From the NCBI GenBank assembly GCA_032622095.1, contig CP136067.1:193094052-193158051 (forward strand): a stretch of DNA of 64,000 bases, given 5' to 3'. Below, in pieces: positions 1 to 11,400 of the stretch. A model generated the notes under the pieces. That model saw only the letters and a list, made by a program, of their open reading frames with translations. It made no database searches and was not told the DNA's origin. Positions within the stretch are counted from its first letter, which is position 1. Each line of letters starts with the position of its first letter. A program made the translations under genes and the position numbers. The stretch comes from Siphonodentalium dalli (taxonomy: Eukaryota > Mollusca > Scaphopoda > Gadilida > Siphonodentaliidae).

Positions 1-30
1 TGATGCCATGGAGATATGGAAGATTAGTCT

Positions 31-139
31 CGGTGAGAGCTTTCGGATGAATGGCAACAAGTCATATTTCCGACTATATCCTGAAAATTTCCCATAAATT
101 CTGCTGTGGTTAAAGGGTCATATACTTCGGGCATTACTG
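31..139 (-). mobile_element. family F TA-flanked MITE, one end missing
   Basis: The right end GGGCATTACTG followed by TA matches the complete F element at 9034-9189. The left terminus is decayed or absent, leaving the interior (TTCGGATGAATGGCAACAAG and the CCTGAAAA segment). It is similar to the right half of the 45639-45771 copy. Confidence 0.7.
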
Positions 140-702
140 TAGCAATTACAGAAATGAAGCTGAAATCTGACTTGAGAAATGGATCTGTTCTATCTCATTT
201 CCACGCATGTTCGTACACAAATGTACCACAATTATTTCATGCCGATTAAAAATTTTCCTGACAGACGGATCTCGAATATAACGGTTCGCACAAGTAGGTT
301 TTGGGACATTGTGCGCAGGCCTGAGAAACATGAAGTTAACTTTGCGTGGCCTAGCTGGAGTTTAATATTTTTGCTGATCAGAATCGTAATATTATTTTCG
401 GATTTCTATTTTAGCTGGAGTTTTTATATTTTTGCTGATCAGAATCATAATATTGTTTTCGGATTTCTATTTTTAGCTACCCACAGATAGAGTTTTTCCA
501 TTCTAATCAGATTCGTAACTTGATGGTGGACATTTTATTCATCTATGCAAAGCTTTATCCAGATATCTCATATCGTCAGGTCAGAGGTCACCGTTGTTTG
601 TCAACTTGTTGTTTTTGTAGCTAATTATAGCATGCTTTAGTGTGGTATGTCTTTTATCTTATTCTACTAAATTTTTCTACCCTTTTTATACCCTTGTCAG
701 GA

Positions 703-1154
703 AAGCAAGCCTGTGTGTCATTTGCAGAATGAGGTCCCCAGACAATGCCCCAGAGGGTGAATTTAGTGATGCTGTCCCACACAATGGGCTAGCATCACCG
801 AATTCACCCTCTGGGAACCTCATTCTGCTTAGGCCTCAACTGCCATGGGAGACCTAGGATCAGATTGAAGTTCCCCAGTATAAAATTGGTGATGTTCACC
901 CATTAGTCACCTCGATTATGCATTTTATCTTCTGCAAATTAGGGAATATAGAAACTTCCTAGAAGGGAAAAAGTAACTAAAAACTATGTTAATTTGAGAC
1001 TATAGATACTTCCCAGAAGATGAGGCCTAAGCAGAATGAGGTCCCCAGAGGGTGAATTTGGTGATGCTAGCCTGCTATGCAGATAGCATCACTAAATTCA
1101 CCCTCTGAGGACCTCATTTATGCAAATGACAGATACACTATTTGCAGGCTTGCA
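703..1154. mobile_element. family E palindromic element, two hairpins plus spacer
   Basis: The ends read GCCTGTGTGTCATTTGCAG and its near complement GCAAATGACAGATACAC. Each half carries a hairpin with GAATGAGGTCCCC and GGGACCTCATTC arms around a GGGTGAATTTAGTGATGCTA stem. The central spacer (850-1020) recurs in the 54151-54574 copy. No coding capacity. Confidence 0.85.
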
Positions 1155-1217
1155 GGAAAGCAGCCTGGATTCTTACCAGTTCAATATTCTAGATTTGAAT
1201 TTTTTAAAACTTTTTAA

Positions 1218-1600
1218 AGTGATGTGAAACGTGATCAAATAGAAATGGAATATATTTTTGCTCAAAGTAGTTATTTTCAAATATCATATCCAAATTGGCA
1301 ACACACACCATCATTCTTTAATATTAATTAAATGCAATGATTCTCGAAGGTGAAATCATTTTTGTTAGTTTATCGCAGATAGTTGCATCCCGAATCGAGA
1401 AGTAAATATTTACAATTGAGGATAGTTCAGATGATGATTTCTATGGAGTGGTACGGTCAATTTGCTTGAAATTTTCGGCGATGTTACTAAAATGCCACAT
1501 TCATCATGTTGACATAGCCCCTGAATGCCAACTTATCAGTTTCACATACCCGAACAAGTACATAATATGTCTGTAAATATTGGATCACGATTAGTACTTT
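1218..1600 (+). repeat. dispersed repeat K, copy 1
   Basis: About 380 bp beginning AAAGTGATGTGAAAC. It is repeated with moderate divergence at 17202-17575 and in part at 12853-12960. Shared words include GAAGTAAATATTTACAATTG and CATAATATGTCT. No inverted ends or open frame were found. From 1600 to about 2260 I see nothing identifiable. Confidence 0.7.
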
Positions 1601-2635
1601 TATGTTGAATCACAGGAAGTTATTTCATAACAATTTAATAGGACCTTTTTATTGGCTTGATGAATATATATTATCACTACAGTGAAATGAGTCTCCATGT
1701 CACTTTGAGCTGAGAAGGTGAGATCACGGATCAGACAAGCTTCCACAGGCTCATTTGTGGTACCACCATCTCAATGAGATGTGATAAGGAGAACAAGACC
1801 ACTTCGCTGCAGTGACAAAAGGTTTATTATATGACATATATAAATAAAATAATCAATCAAAATTACCTTTCCTTTTATGAGAATAACTAATTATGCCTTT
1901 GAATTTATCTGATATATGCAGACTATAAAGACAATTGCCACCATTCTCTAAAAACTCTCTAGACATTATCGGGCAGACAAAAATATAATGCTCAATGTCG
2001 CGTTTTGAATAAAGAATTACACAAGGACATTATTTGTACTATATTTTTTATTAAATTAAATTTATTAATGTTTCTAGTAATCAAGAATATAAAGATTGAG
2101 TGACAATTTGCATTAGCTAAAATTACGTTAATATTTAGCATTTTGTCAATGAATCCATGAAAACGGTCTGCAGCCTCATTCTTATTCAGAATCCATTCTA
2201 TTCGAAAATTGTCACACACTAAGGTGGTATTCCGGTGAAAATAATGATAGTCATATGACAATGTTAACTCTATCTATACTAAATACTCATTGATGATTAG
2301 TTTCTTAGGAAATGAATCTTTCTGAACTTCTCGTATAAGAGCCTTTACTGCTTTTCATTATAATTATCTTGTTGTTATATGTCCTTCTTAGTGTTTGTTA
2401 GTGTATTTTCTTCTCACACTTGATCTGAATTGGTTCATTTGTTGCATAGTTTCTGTTAAGCATGGTAATAGATGGCCCTGTACATGTATGGATTTAGATA
2501 CAATCTTCTTTTTTTGTCATTGTAGGTTTTTGAAAAAAGAAACTTTTAAAAACTTTTATCTTATTGCATGAGGTGATGATACTGATGCATGAATATGATG
2601 TATATAGACAGAACACAACGTGCAATCAAGAATCA

Positions 2636-2743
2636 AGAATCTTTTATCAAACTTGTTGCGGACGGCCCACAGACACATTTCACTCAAGCTCCACTTTCGT
2701 GTAATATATCCTTGCGCCGTCCGCAACTCATTTGATAAAAGAT
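2636..2743. mobile_element. family G short inverted-repeat element
   Basis: Arms AATCTTTTATCAAA(C)TTGTTGCGGACGGC and GCCGTCCGCAACTCATTTGA-TAAAAGATT pair around a loop of about 50 bp. A partial second copy follows at about 3467-3580, interrupted on its left by A element 3057-3466. The target TTAA there can be compared with a related uninterrupted copy at 51024-51067. Confidence 0.7.
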
Positions 2744-3056
2744 TCTAGATTATGATGCAAGTAGTGTTCAGTATTTATTCCACACCCTTGTGTTAGATCA
2801 GTTTAATCCATGTGATCAATACTGATACTATAACTACTTTTGTTGTGATTTAAGTCTGATGAAAAACTGGTAATTATCTGTGAATCGCCCTAAGCGGATC
2901 GTTGGCGTCATCACTTTTGGCAACAACATCAACCAGGTTTGGCGTGTATTCCTCTTGTGGTATACAACAGTATGTAATCAATGGCTGGAATTATTTTGAA
3001 TAAATGTGCCTCGCTTTAACTGTTGTGGAATAAATAGATAGAACACAACGCGTATC

Positions 3057-3466
3057 TTAACCCTTTACCCAACAGAACGGCCCTGTGCCAATGCATTCTC
3101 TTATATATGCGAGTCGACCATAGGTCGCCTCGCATATATAAGAGAATGCATTGGCTTAACACATTAAAAATTATAAAATTGTTAAAGAATGTAAGAAAAA
3201 ATGGTAAAAAGTGTTAAAAAAAGATTTTTTTTAGGCCAATGCATTCTCTTATATATGCGAGGCGACCTATGGTCGACTCGCATATATAAGAGAATGCATA
3301 TGCACAGGGCATAACTGTAACTATCACAATGTGGTCAAGGAGCCGGTTCCAATGATATCCATATTTGTATGGTTCTATTGAGACAGACCGAAGATATTTT
3401 AGGCTGTTGAAGCTTTATTTGGCCGGTTTTGGCCGGTTTTGGCCGGTTTGTTGGGTAAAGGGTTAA
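3057..3466 (+). mobile_element. family A TTAA MITE, copy 1
   Basis: TTAA at each end; terminal inverted repeats CCCTTTACCCAACA and TGTTGGGTAAAGGG. Each half carries a palindrome of about 72 bp (GCCAATGCATTCTCTTATAT arms around GCGAGTCGACC), and the right part has AATGATATCCATATTTGTAT and GGCCGGTTTT repeats. TTAA duplication and CCC ends are typical of piggyBac-like elements (known of that superfamily); the assignment here is inference. There is no transposase. From 3580 to 4490 I see nothing identifiable beyond AT-rich sequence. Confidence 0.88.
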
Positions 3467-4494
3467 TCAAGAATCTTTTATCGAATGACATGTGGATGGC
3501 CCAAGGATATATTTTGCAAGAGTGTAGATCAAGCAAAATGTAACTATGTATTGTTCGCAACGAGTTTGATAACTGATTTGAGAATAGGATGCTTGTATTC
3601 CACTAGAGGTATACAATAATATGTATTCAATGGTTGGGATTCCAACAGGCGAGGAATAAATATTTTATTGATATCTCTCTTTGCAGATCTTGCCTTTTTT
3701 TTTTATACTTCAATAGGTTGGTAATGAAGGTACACAATTTGTTATACATATATAATACATATACATTATAAGGTGAATTCATATATAGTGTTTGAAGATA
3801 AAGGTCTTAATTTTTTTTAAAGAGTAGTATTAGAGATAGAAAGGGCTGATAGATGGAGTGGGAGTTTTAGTCAGTTGAATAGATAGATATATAGATATAA
3901 GAATATATTTTAATTTTGCTCTTATTCGGCAAAACAATTTTGTTTCACAGGTAAAATGATTTGAATATTAGTTTGAAAATTAGTGAGTAAATTAAGGTTG
4001 TATTGTTATTATGCTGATGACAATCTCAGAGGCAAATTTATCATATAAATTAAAACAAATAATAGACAGAATATAAGTTTTTAAAACAGTTTCTTAGAAA
4101 AAGTGCTCGATTGTTTGCAAGATACATGAAATCAACAACATAATTTACATCTTTATTGGTTGATTCAAAGCAGTTTGTCTTGTTCCAAATTCAAGTTTAA
4201 AAAAAATTAGTTTACAATAAAATGGCCTAATGTTCATTCGTAGGGATTTTCAAATCGCGTAAGCAGGCAACATGCAGAGAACACCTTTGGATTTATTTGT
4301 AACCTGTGTGTGTTTTTTTTAACTTAGCTGAACATCCCTACAAATAAATCAATGGGAATCAAGTAATTACTCATCAGTGAGTATCCAGTAAACATATTTG
4401 AACTCAACATGAGAAAGTGGTAGGATACAAATTGAATTAATACCTGGAACTGGGAGAGGGTGGTGGATTATGAAAATGAACACCCCCTCCTCTT

Positions 4495-4682
4495 TAACCC
4501 ATTCTTTACTGAATAGATTGTCCCGATCATTTATAAAAGTATACATTGGGATGGTCCATTATTTATCTGGAGGATTTTCAAGAAATATAATCATATGAGA
4601 GACAGAAGAACAGAAAATACAAGTGGCGAAGGATTCCTATTCATTGATGGAGAAATGTTCAGATAATAAGTTATAACAAATG
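4495..4682 (+). mobile_element. family C TTAA MITE, left half
   Basis: Begins TTAACCCATTCTTTACTGAA and runs to ATGTTCAGATAATAAGTT, matching the left arm of the complete C copies at 13834-14092 and 18737-19000. The right arm is decayed or replaced before the B element at 4720. Confidence 0.75.
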
Positions 4683-4719
4683 GCAGAGGCAACATTTCCT
4701 CCACATTCGATCACTGAAT

Positions 4720-5475
4720 TTAACCCTTTCATGATGGGAGATGCGCTAGTACAGCATTAAAGATCCTGTGCCAGTGCATTCTCTTATACAGTTAAACTTC
4801 GTTAAGTCGAATTACTTCGAGTTATCCGAGTGTTCGACTTAACTGTTTTGACCATTTGGTAAGACATGACTGAATGAAATTATTCTTTGTATCTGGCCGT
4901 TTAAATATGATTTTCATTTCGCCTGTCAACACTACTAATCCTCACAGGGGAAATTGACCCCCACACCTCATTAATATGTTAAATAAGCGATGCATTAGGA
5001 TAAATAAAGACTCCAGGAAACTTCACAGCTTTTTAGGGTAATGAATAGAAGCACACTGAGTTATAATCACATGGCGATGCGTCGCCGACGGTTCTTCGAT
5101 TAACCATAGTAATTAGTGTTATAATCTGGCTGGTGGGACTAAATTTCGTTTCGACTTTAGCGGAATTTCGACTTATCCACCTTCGACTTAATTATTCTAA
5201 TGGCTTTGCTCACATGCTCAGCCGGGACCAGGCGATGGCTTCGACTTAAGTGGGTTATTCGAGTTACCGACGTTCGACTTAACGAAGTTTAACTGTATAT
5301 GCGAGTCTCCTTATAAAAGAGAATGCACTGGCTTACAATGTCACGGTAATATTGTTAGGCCAATGTATTATCTTATATATGCGAGGCTCCCTATGGGAGA
5401 CTTGCATATATAAGAGAATGCAGTGGCACAGGGTTTACAAAAAATTTCAGGAAGCTCCAGTCATATAAGGGTTTA
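4720..5475 (+). mobile_element. family B TTAA MITE interrupted by a TA element
   Basis: The left end TTAACCCTTTCATGATGGGA and the right end TCCAGTCATATAAGGGTTT are as in other B copies. Its first palindrome is split at CTCTTATA / TATGCGAG by the 4789-5295 element, which dates that insertion after B. The right-hand TTAA has decayed to TTTA. Confidence 0.8.
4789..5295. mobile_element. Tigger/pogo-like MITE, 507 bp, TA target site
   Basis: Flanked by TA on both sides. Ends CAGTTAAACTTCGTTAAGTC and GACTTAACGAAGTTTAACTG are exact complements over 20 bp, with further imperfect pairing inside (CGAGTTATCCGAG against TTCGAGTTACCGACG). CAG...CTG ends at TA with a CTTCG-like motif fit the pogo/Tigger branch of Tc1/mariner (family knowledge). 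No transposase frame. It sits inside B element 4720-5475. Confidence 0.85.
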
Positions 5476-5600
5476 GAAGGCAAGGTCTGCTGGCATGTAA
5501 TTAATGGTTTTTTTTCTCTTTTCTTTCCTCTGCATTTTGGTTTAAATATTTACCTTTTTTCTTTCTCTCTATTGCACATTGTTTTGTATTATTTACGTAG

Positions 5601-5706
5601 ATTTCCTGAACTTGAATTCTTCACCATGGACAACATCCAAGAGATAATGGCTAACATCCTCTTCTGTTTTTGTCGCCAAAAAAATACAGTTCTCTCATAT
5701 AAACAA
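5601..5706 (+). CDS. TBC1D5: TBC1D5 exon (first recognised): TBC domain, glutamine finger
   Basis: This internal exon begins with the third base of a split codon (probably Thr) and then reads FPELEFFTMDNIQEIMANIL..., ending ...SYKQ. It follows a TTTACGTAG acceptor and is followed by a GTGAGT donor in phase 0. The pattern matches the TBC1D5 stretch around TFPEMQFF and LLYKQ. In TBC-family Rab GAPs the YxQ motif supplies the catalytic glutamine finger, here the last codon of the exon. The arginine finger (IxxDxxR) should lie in the preceding exon, which I could not find in bases 1-5600. The protein is expected to be cytosolic and endosomal, stimulating GTP hydrolysis by Rab7 with retromer. The assignment is confident; the identity of the first split codon is inferred. 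Confidence 0.9.
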
Positions 5707-5853
5707 GTGAGTATTCAATCTCACCCTTTCGCGAAACTGGAGTCTAGGAAACCATTTATGTGGCAACCATTTATGGTTTCTCTTGATGAAATATCGTCAC
5801 TGGAAATGTTTGGGATTTCACCGATTACTAGAAAATAAGAAGAGATCATTAGG

Positions 5854-6321
5854 TGCAGTCTCTTTGAAAAGCTGACGAACATCCTATATCAGAATTACGT
5901 CTCTAGAATTGTCCATAATATCTCATTTCTACAATGACGCGTCATTCCCAACATGACGTAATAAACCGCTTCCAAATATAGAGTGCATACCTGGATCATG
6001 AATATCGTTTGACTGATAAAAAAAATCAAAGATGATGTCTACTATATTGCGAAGAGTAAATTGAATCATGGATATATCGCCTGTATTCAGTTTTCCAACA
6101 ATAGTTGAGTTTGACAATGCGTGAGAAAATAGTCAACACGTCATTGACCTCTGATCTCTGATGTGATCTGCTATGCCATAAACCAATGAAATCGCACGCA
6201 GTCTGCACCACTCTCCAATGAAATGTAGGGAATCCCTTCCATACAGAACCTAATTTTAATAGCGAGTTCTAGAGACGTAATTCTGATATAGGATTTTTGT
6301 CTGCTTTTCAAAGAGACTGCA
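5854..6321. mobile_element. inverted-repeat element, about 55-bp arms
   Basis: TGCAGTCTCTTTGAAAAGC with TCAGAATTACGTCTCTAGAA at the left pairs with TTCTAGAGACGTAATTCTGA and GCTTTTCAAAGAGACTGCA at the right. The interior of about 350 bp has short open frames that look random. No other copy was noticed in the window. Confidence 0.75.
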
Positions 6322-6418
6322 TTAGGTGTTGTTGTGCATGTCTAGTAGTACACATAGTCTACATAGTATTAGTACACCCATTGAGTGACACATATGTGAC
6401 CCGCCATATCAAATCCAG

Positions 6419-6807
6419 TCGTAAGTCGGGATTTTTTTACCCTGTGCCAATGCATTCTCTTATATATGCGAGTCGACCATAGGTCGCCTCGCATATATAA
6501 GAGAATGCATTGGCCTAACAATTTTTTACAATTTTAACAATTTTATAATTTCACCCATACAGAGCCCCAGACAAACATGAGCAGACGACACTCTTCTATA
6601 TGCTTCTATATATATGTGGGGCTCCCTGCGGGGTAATGGATGTTTTTTATTTTATGTCCTAAAAATTGTAAGAAACATTTATTTAAAAAAAATGATAAAA
6701 AGTTGTTAGGCCAATGCATTCTCTTATATATGCGAGGCGACCTATGGTCGACTCGCATATATAAGAGAATGCATTGGCACAGGGTAAAAAAATCCCGACT
6801 TACGACT
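6419..6807. mobile_element. hairpin-core element with CGTAAGTCGGGATTTTTTT arms
   Basis: Two copies of the palindrome used by families A and B are enclosed by arms CGTAAGTCGGGATTTTTTTA and TAAAAAAATCCCGACTTACG. The interior (CAGAGCCCCAGACAAACATG to GGGGCTCCCTGCGGGG) matches A variant 46039-46490. It shows the core palindrome without the usual CCCTTTACCC ends. Confidence 0.75.
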
Positions 6808-6837
6808 TACTGCCACGTTTTGAATTAAAATTGAAGT

Positions 6838-7090
6838 TATACTGGATTGACTTTGTCCATCTGTCCATCTGTCTTTGTCTGGGCATAAATCTCAGCCATG
6901 GGTCATTGGATCTCAATGGAATATGGTATGGAGGTTAGCCATCATGACTGTTTACAACAGAGGGTGATGTCATTTGTGTTTTTCAATTCTAGAGCCGAGT
7001 ATCCTCATCTGTTTATTTGTAAATTTTGGGGTTTTTTTCTCCATCAATGCGTAGAACAGCTGAGATATATAAAGGGCACCTGTTGACCTA
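6838..7090 (+). repeat. R-type repeat unit, single decayed copy
   Basis: GTCCATCTGTCCATCTGTCT is followed by GGATCTCAATGGAATATGGT and TCTAGAGC, as in the units of the array at 49022-50060. Diverged; no coding potential. From 7090 to 8530 I see only a short tandem of CCAACTGATGTCACT at 7696-7740. Confidence 0.6.
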
Positions 7091-8531
7091 GGCTTCCCGG
7101 GACTGAAACAAAATATGTCGAAAAATAGGTGACATTAATCGGCAATACCTTTATGGAATCACTGAACTAAATGGTTTCCCATAGGCGACAGTGTTAACGT
7201 TTCGGCCAAATTCACTGAATTGAAGCCTGCAGGCCATACCAGTGATGTTTACCCAGCTAGATTGACACCAGTTGATTACGAAAATGCAAGAAAAATCATA
7301 GGTCATGTGTTTACTTTTTAAAATAAATCCCCAAGTGTACGACAGGGCTATCCCACAGCCAAATTTGATCTGGAAAAACTCAGAACAACAGCAGCTAGTT
7401 AAATAAATTTCCCGCTCACAAAAATCCATTCCCCCATTAATTCACCAGTTTAAATTATTTAGATATGATGTACAAATCAAATAAACGCGATGACATCCTT
7501 TAATAATGTGTCGCATGTATCAGGTGAAGGTCATTCTTCAGTTACCTTCACCTTTAGCATTCCACGGTGTACTCGCTCCCCGACTCTAGAACACAGTTAG
7601 CTCCCTGATTCCTTATGTGGTTTTTGAAAGCTGAAGAGTTCCTGTTAAAAATACAGAGTTTTCCCCCCTTCTATTGTCTACAGTCATTTTCAATCCAACT
7701 GATGTCACTCCAACTGATGTCACTCCAACTGTTGTCACTTGTGAAGCGTCCTTGTGTTCATACAACATTTTCACACATGACACAATTCGGGCTATAGGAG
7801 GTTATCACCCTGCAATTCACTGCTATCAGATTAGTGTTGATGTTACTGACAGTGCATCTGCACATGCAGGGGAAATGGGTGTTTCTCAGTATTTTGGAAG
7901 TTTTCCCTGGGTCAATCCAAGAGTCTCATGGACAATCCATCAAACTTAACAACTCTGGTTCCATCATGCCCAAGTTTCAATTTGGTAGGGGGTGGGGGGT
8001 TTGCCAGCATCCGAGGTGGAACCTCGTGATTTATAAATGGTTGTAGGCTTAGACTGCAGTTTGTCGGAAAAAACCTAAAGGACACATGTGCATGCCTGGG
8101 TTTATTTTTAACCAGTACTTTCCTTTGTATCTGATGGATATGAACATGTAAACAGAACATTCGACATCTGCAGTGTTTTTCTTCCTAACCTTTTGCATGC
8201 AAGCCTTATTTTATTCATTGTGTTATTTCTTGTCTTTTCTTTATTTGGATGTCTCCATGATATTTCACTCCTCGCATATTTTATTCTCCACTTGCAGATA
8301 CTGAATAAATTCCTGTATAAAAATATTCTTTGAGAGTATCTATACCATTGTACATAAAAAATGATCACAAAATCTCATAATTGAGAACGCTCTTATTATC
8401 TCTCACTTTTGGGCAATGGATTTATGGCTGCTCTTTATAAGAGACGATGGTTGGAATTTTTGCTAGCTGAATTTTTTTTAAACATGTTAAACCTTCATCA
8501 TTTGACAGTTGATATCTGGCCATAAAACCAA

Positions 8532-9019
8532 TTAAAGGTACTCAATCCGATAAAACTCCTCTCAATTACTATTTCAATGGCTTCGGGGGTCAAAAATATT
8601 TGATTCGAGTCGAGGAAGTCACCCATCAAAGCTCAGATTTGTTAGATATCGATTTTAGAAATCTATTATTTTTCATTATCGGGAATACTTTCTGGCCCAG
8701 AACTCAGTCAAAATTGCGTTATTATTACCACTTGATTTTAGAGTTATCCATCTTTGTCTGTTTGAATAGTGTTTTGGTGTACACATCTCGCGCAGGTTAC
8801 GAAACTGACGGCAATTATTAGTACTCATCTCGAGAAACTAACAAATTTCAAAAATCAATATCTAATAACTCTGAGCTTTGTTTGATGGGTTCCTCGACTC
8901 GAATCAAATATTTTTTACCTCCAAAGCCAAAGAAATAGTAATATAGGACCCTCTGATCGGATTGTTTTTGTTGGAATCTGTTGAGATGGGGACCCTCTGT
9001 TCGGATTGAGTACCTTTAA
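8532..9019. mobile_element. family H TTAA element, 488 bp
   Basis: TTAA followed by AGGTACTCAATCCGAT at the left and ATCGGATT... / CGGATTGAGTACCT followed by TTAA at the right. Inner arms TCAAAAATATTTGATTCGAG and CTCGAATCAAATATTTTTTA also pair. Right-hand pieces recur at 46690-46824 and 55200-55455. It uses the same target as families A-D but has unrelated ends. Confidence 0.8.
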
Positions 9020-9033
9020 TAGACTCATTCGTA

Positions 9034-9189
9034 CAGTAATGCCCTAAATAATCGACTCCTTAACCACAACAGAATTATGGCTAACTTTTCAGGATTTAGT
9101 CGGAAATATGGCTTGAATGCCGACTAAATCCTGAAAAGTCCCACATAATTCTTCTGTGGTTAAGGAGTCGATTATTTAGGGCATTACTG
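9034..9189. mobile_element. family F TA-flanked palindromic MITE, complete
   Basis: TA, then CAGTAATGCCCTAAATAATC with its complement GATTATTTAGGGCATTACTG, then TA. The 156-bp body is nearly a perfect palindrome. CAGT ends and TA duplication suggest a Tc1/mariner (pogo-like) source; this is inference. Confidence 0.88.
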
Positions 9190-9733
9190 TACATGTGCAA
9201 AATAATTATTTTCTGGTATAGAACATGTGCAGATGGTGGTTTTGCTATAAACATGTGGGTCTGTCTCTGTAATATCATGTGACATTTCCTACCAAGGGAA
9301 TCGGCATATTAATACCATAGTAATACATGTTATAAGTTACATGTATGTGTGGCTTAACCTGGCTAATGAAGGAAAATTATGTTTATTGTAATTATTTCAA
9401 CATTTTCTTCCTGTTTCTTTTGTCTTTAGTTTTGATCAAATGAATTTTAACATATTTATGTGGCTTACGTAACATGTTTTTAGTAATGATAATTAACCAT
9501 CATGGTTTGATTTTTCATCTGCATAACCTAACTTAATTTTAGGTTAGAAATTTTTTTATTATCAAGATTATATTGTCTCAAATGTTGTTGTTTTTCACAC
9601 CTGTTTTATTTTAAACATATTTTAGTGTAAATACGTTTGTCTTATGAGCAATGCATTTTTTAAAATTATTTTTGTTTGTGTGATTTTAGACGATATATTA
9701 GATAAATATGTTTATCTCGTGTTTGTATTCCAG

Positions 9734-9822
9734 GGTATGCATGAGATACTGGCCCCGCTGATTTTCATTCTACATTGCGACCATCAGGCATACCTCCATG
9801 CGGGAGAGATTGAGGCTCTCGA
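9734..9822 (+). CDS. TBC1D5: TBC1D5 exon 2: GMHEILAP core of TBC domain
   Basis: The exon opens in phase 0 after a TATTCCAG acceptor and reads GMHEILAPLIFILHCDHQAY..., continuing LHAGEIEALE. It completes the YKQ-GM motif started by the previous exon. The HEILAP and FxLHCDHQA segments are distinctive of TBC1D5 among TBC proteins. The donor GTAAGT begins at 9823, so the exon ends in phase 2 with GA; the in-frame TAA that follows belongs to the intron. Flanking introns are 4.0 and 7.2 kb and filled with inverted-repeat elements. No residue expected of the family is missing. Confidence 0.93.
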
Positions 9823-10525
9823 GTAAGTAGTGATATATAAAGTGACAGACAATCCTATTTAGTGCCTAATTCTTTTGCTACCCAATTTCCTTAGTAATGA
9901 TCATCCATTTCACCAAATCTGACACATTCTGAATCAGGATTCACGCTGCCTTACTAAATTTGCCAACGGCAAACATAATTCACATTGGGCATAAATTATT
10001 TTCGTATGGCAAGTTAATGCTCAATATCACAATATCAGATGACTGGAAAAAAACTATGCCAATATTCATAAAATCTCAACAGTATCCTCATTTCATTCTA
10101 ATACAAAGTTAACCACAACATACTCCTTACAAATGCAAAACTAATTAATTGCAAAATGCCTGAAACATAAATTTGCACTTTCTGTCAGTCAGGAAGGGAA
10201 ACAGACTTGCACCTATTTATGTCTGCAGTGTCACCAAGTCATTGATATTGCTTAAATTTCAAGAAACAATTTAAGAAAAAAGTAATTTTTGGAACATTTA
10301 ACAGTTTAACTCCTACAACAGCGAGGATGGCTTGAACAATATTTGCTCTATATTAAAACGTAATGAAAATATCGAGATATCCAATGATGATCACCTCATT
10401 AATGAAACAACAGGTTAATAACATCAGATACTGCATAAATATTATCAAACTTTAAAATAGATAAGGTTTTCTCAGTGATGTTCAATGTGACTATGTCAAA
10501 CAGTTATCGTATTGTTTATTGGTTG

Positions 10526-10613
10526 GCTCGAGGAATTGTCATCCCTTGGAAGTCAATATTCACCTCGGCCTACAGCCTTGGTGAATATTAACTTCTTCCT
10601 GTTAAGAATTCCT
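10526..10613. repeat. hairpin, GAGGAATT arms
   Basis: CGAGGAATTGTCATCC...GTCAATATTCACCTCGGC pairs imperfectly with GCCTTGGTGAATATTAAC...AAGAATTCCTCG. Probably a small MITE. 9830-10500 otherwise shows nothing identifiable. Confidence 0.6.
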
Positions 10614-10700
10614 CGTGTCAACGTCGAAACAATGGGATAATTGTATAATGATCATGTTAGAATGTGGTGGAGAAAATAGTTGATAGCAGAGTATTTTCTA

Positions 10701-11111
10701 TTAACCCTTTACCCAACAAAACGGCCAAAAACGCCCAAATAAAGCTTCAACAGCCTAAAATATCTTCCGTCTGTCTCAATAACACCATACAAATATGGAT
10801 ATCATTGGAACTGGTTCATTGACTACATTGTGATGGTTACAGTTGTGCCCTGTGCCAATGCATTCTCTTATATATGCCTCGCATATATAAGAGAATGCAT
10901 TGGCATTGGCCTTTTTTTTAACACTTTTTACCATTTTTTCATACATTATTTAACAATTTTATAATTTTTTCCTACATTCTTTGACAATTTTATCATTTTT
11001 AATATGTGTTAAGCCAATGCATTCTCTTATATATGCGAGGCGACCTATGGTCGACTCGCATATATAAGAGAATGCATTGGCACAGGGCCGTTCTGTTGGG
11101 TAAAGGGTTAA
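10701..11111 (-). mobile_element. family A TTAA MITE, copy 2 (inverted)
   Basis: Complete TTAA-CCCTTTACCCAACA to TGTTGGGTAAAGGG-TTAA element in the opposite orientation to copies 1 and 3; the AAATAAAGCTTCAACAGCC block is at its left. One palindrome has lost its GTCGAC loop. It is separated from copy 1 by exons 1 and 2. Confidence 0.88.
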
Positions 11112-11303
11112 TTTGCATGTTTTCAAAAATGTTGTAAAATTGATGTATAGTTCCACTGTTTTGTCAATTGTTTGAGTGATAATTATTATTTTTATTTTTA
11201 TGGTTTTCCGTCCTGTATCTAGTTATTTTGCACCCAGGTGTTCATACACCAGGCTATAATATTATTGTGGCCACCAGGTTATGATACTAGTGTGCCCTAC
11301 GTT

Positions 11304-11400
11304 AACCCTTTCTATACTAAATTGATTCTCCCACCAATTTAAAAAAAGTATACATCAGAATGGTCTAGTATTCTCAATTCTCCAATAATGATAAAACTAT
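11304..11400 (+). mobile_element. family C fragment
   Basis: TTAACCCTTTCTATACTAAA then GATTCTCCC and GTATACATCAGAATGGTCTA match the left arm of C. The right arm is absent. A 12-16 base G run follows at about 11567-11583. Confidence 0.65.

Noticed and set aside
1-5600. Search for the preceding TBC1D5 exon (arginine finger)
   Set aside because: No segment with an IxxDxxR-like pattern and an AC-ending donor was found by eye; it probably lies upstream of the window.
9644-9733. Extension of exon 2 upstream to a Met at 9644
   Set aside because: A TATTCCAG acceptor and the phase from exon 1 (…YKQ) place the start at 9734; upstream residues do not match TBC1D5.
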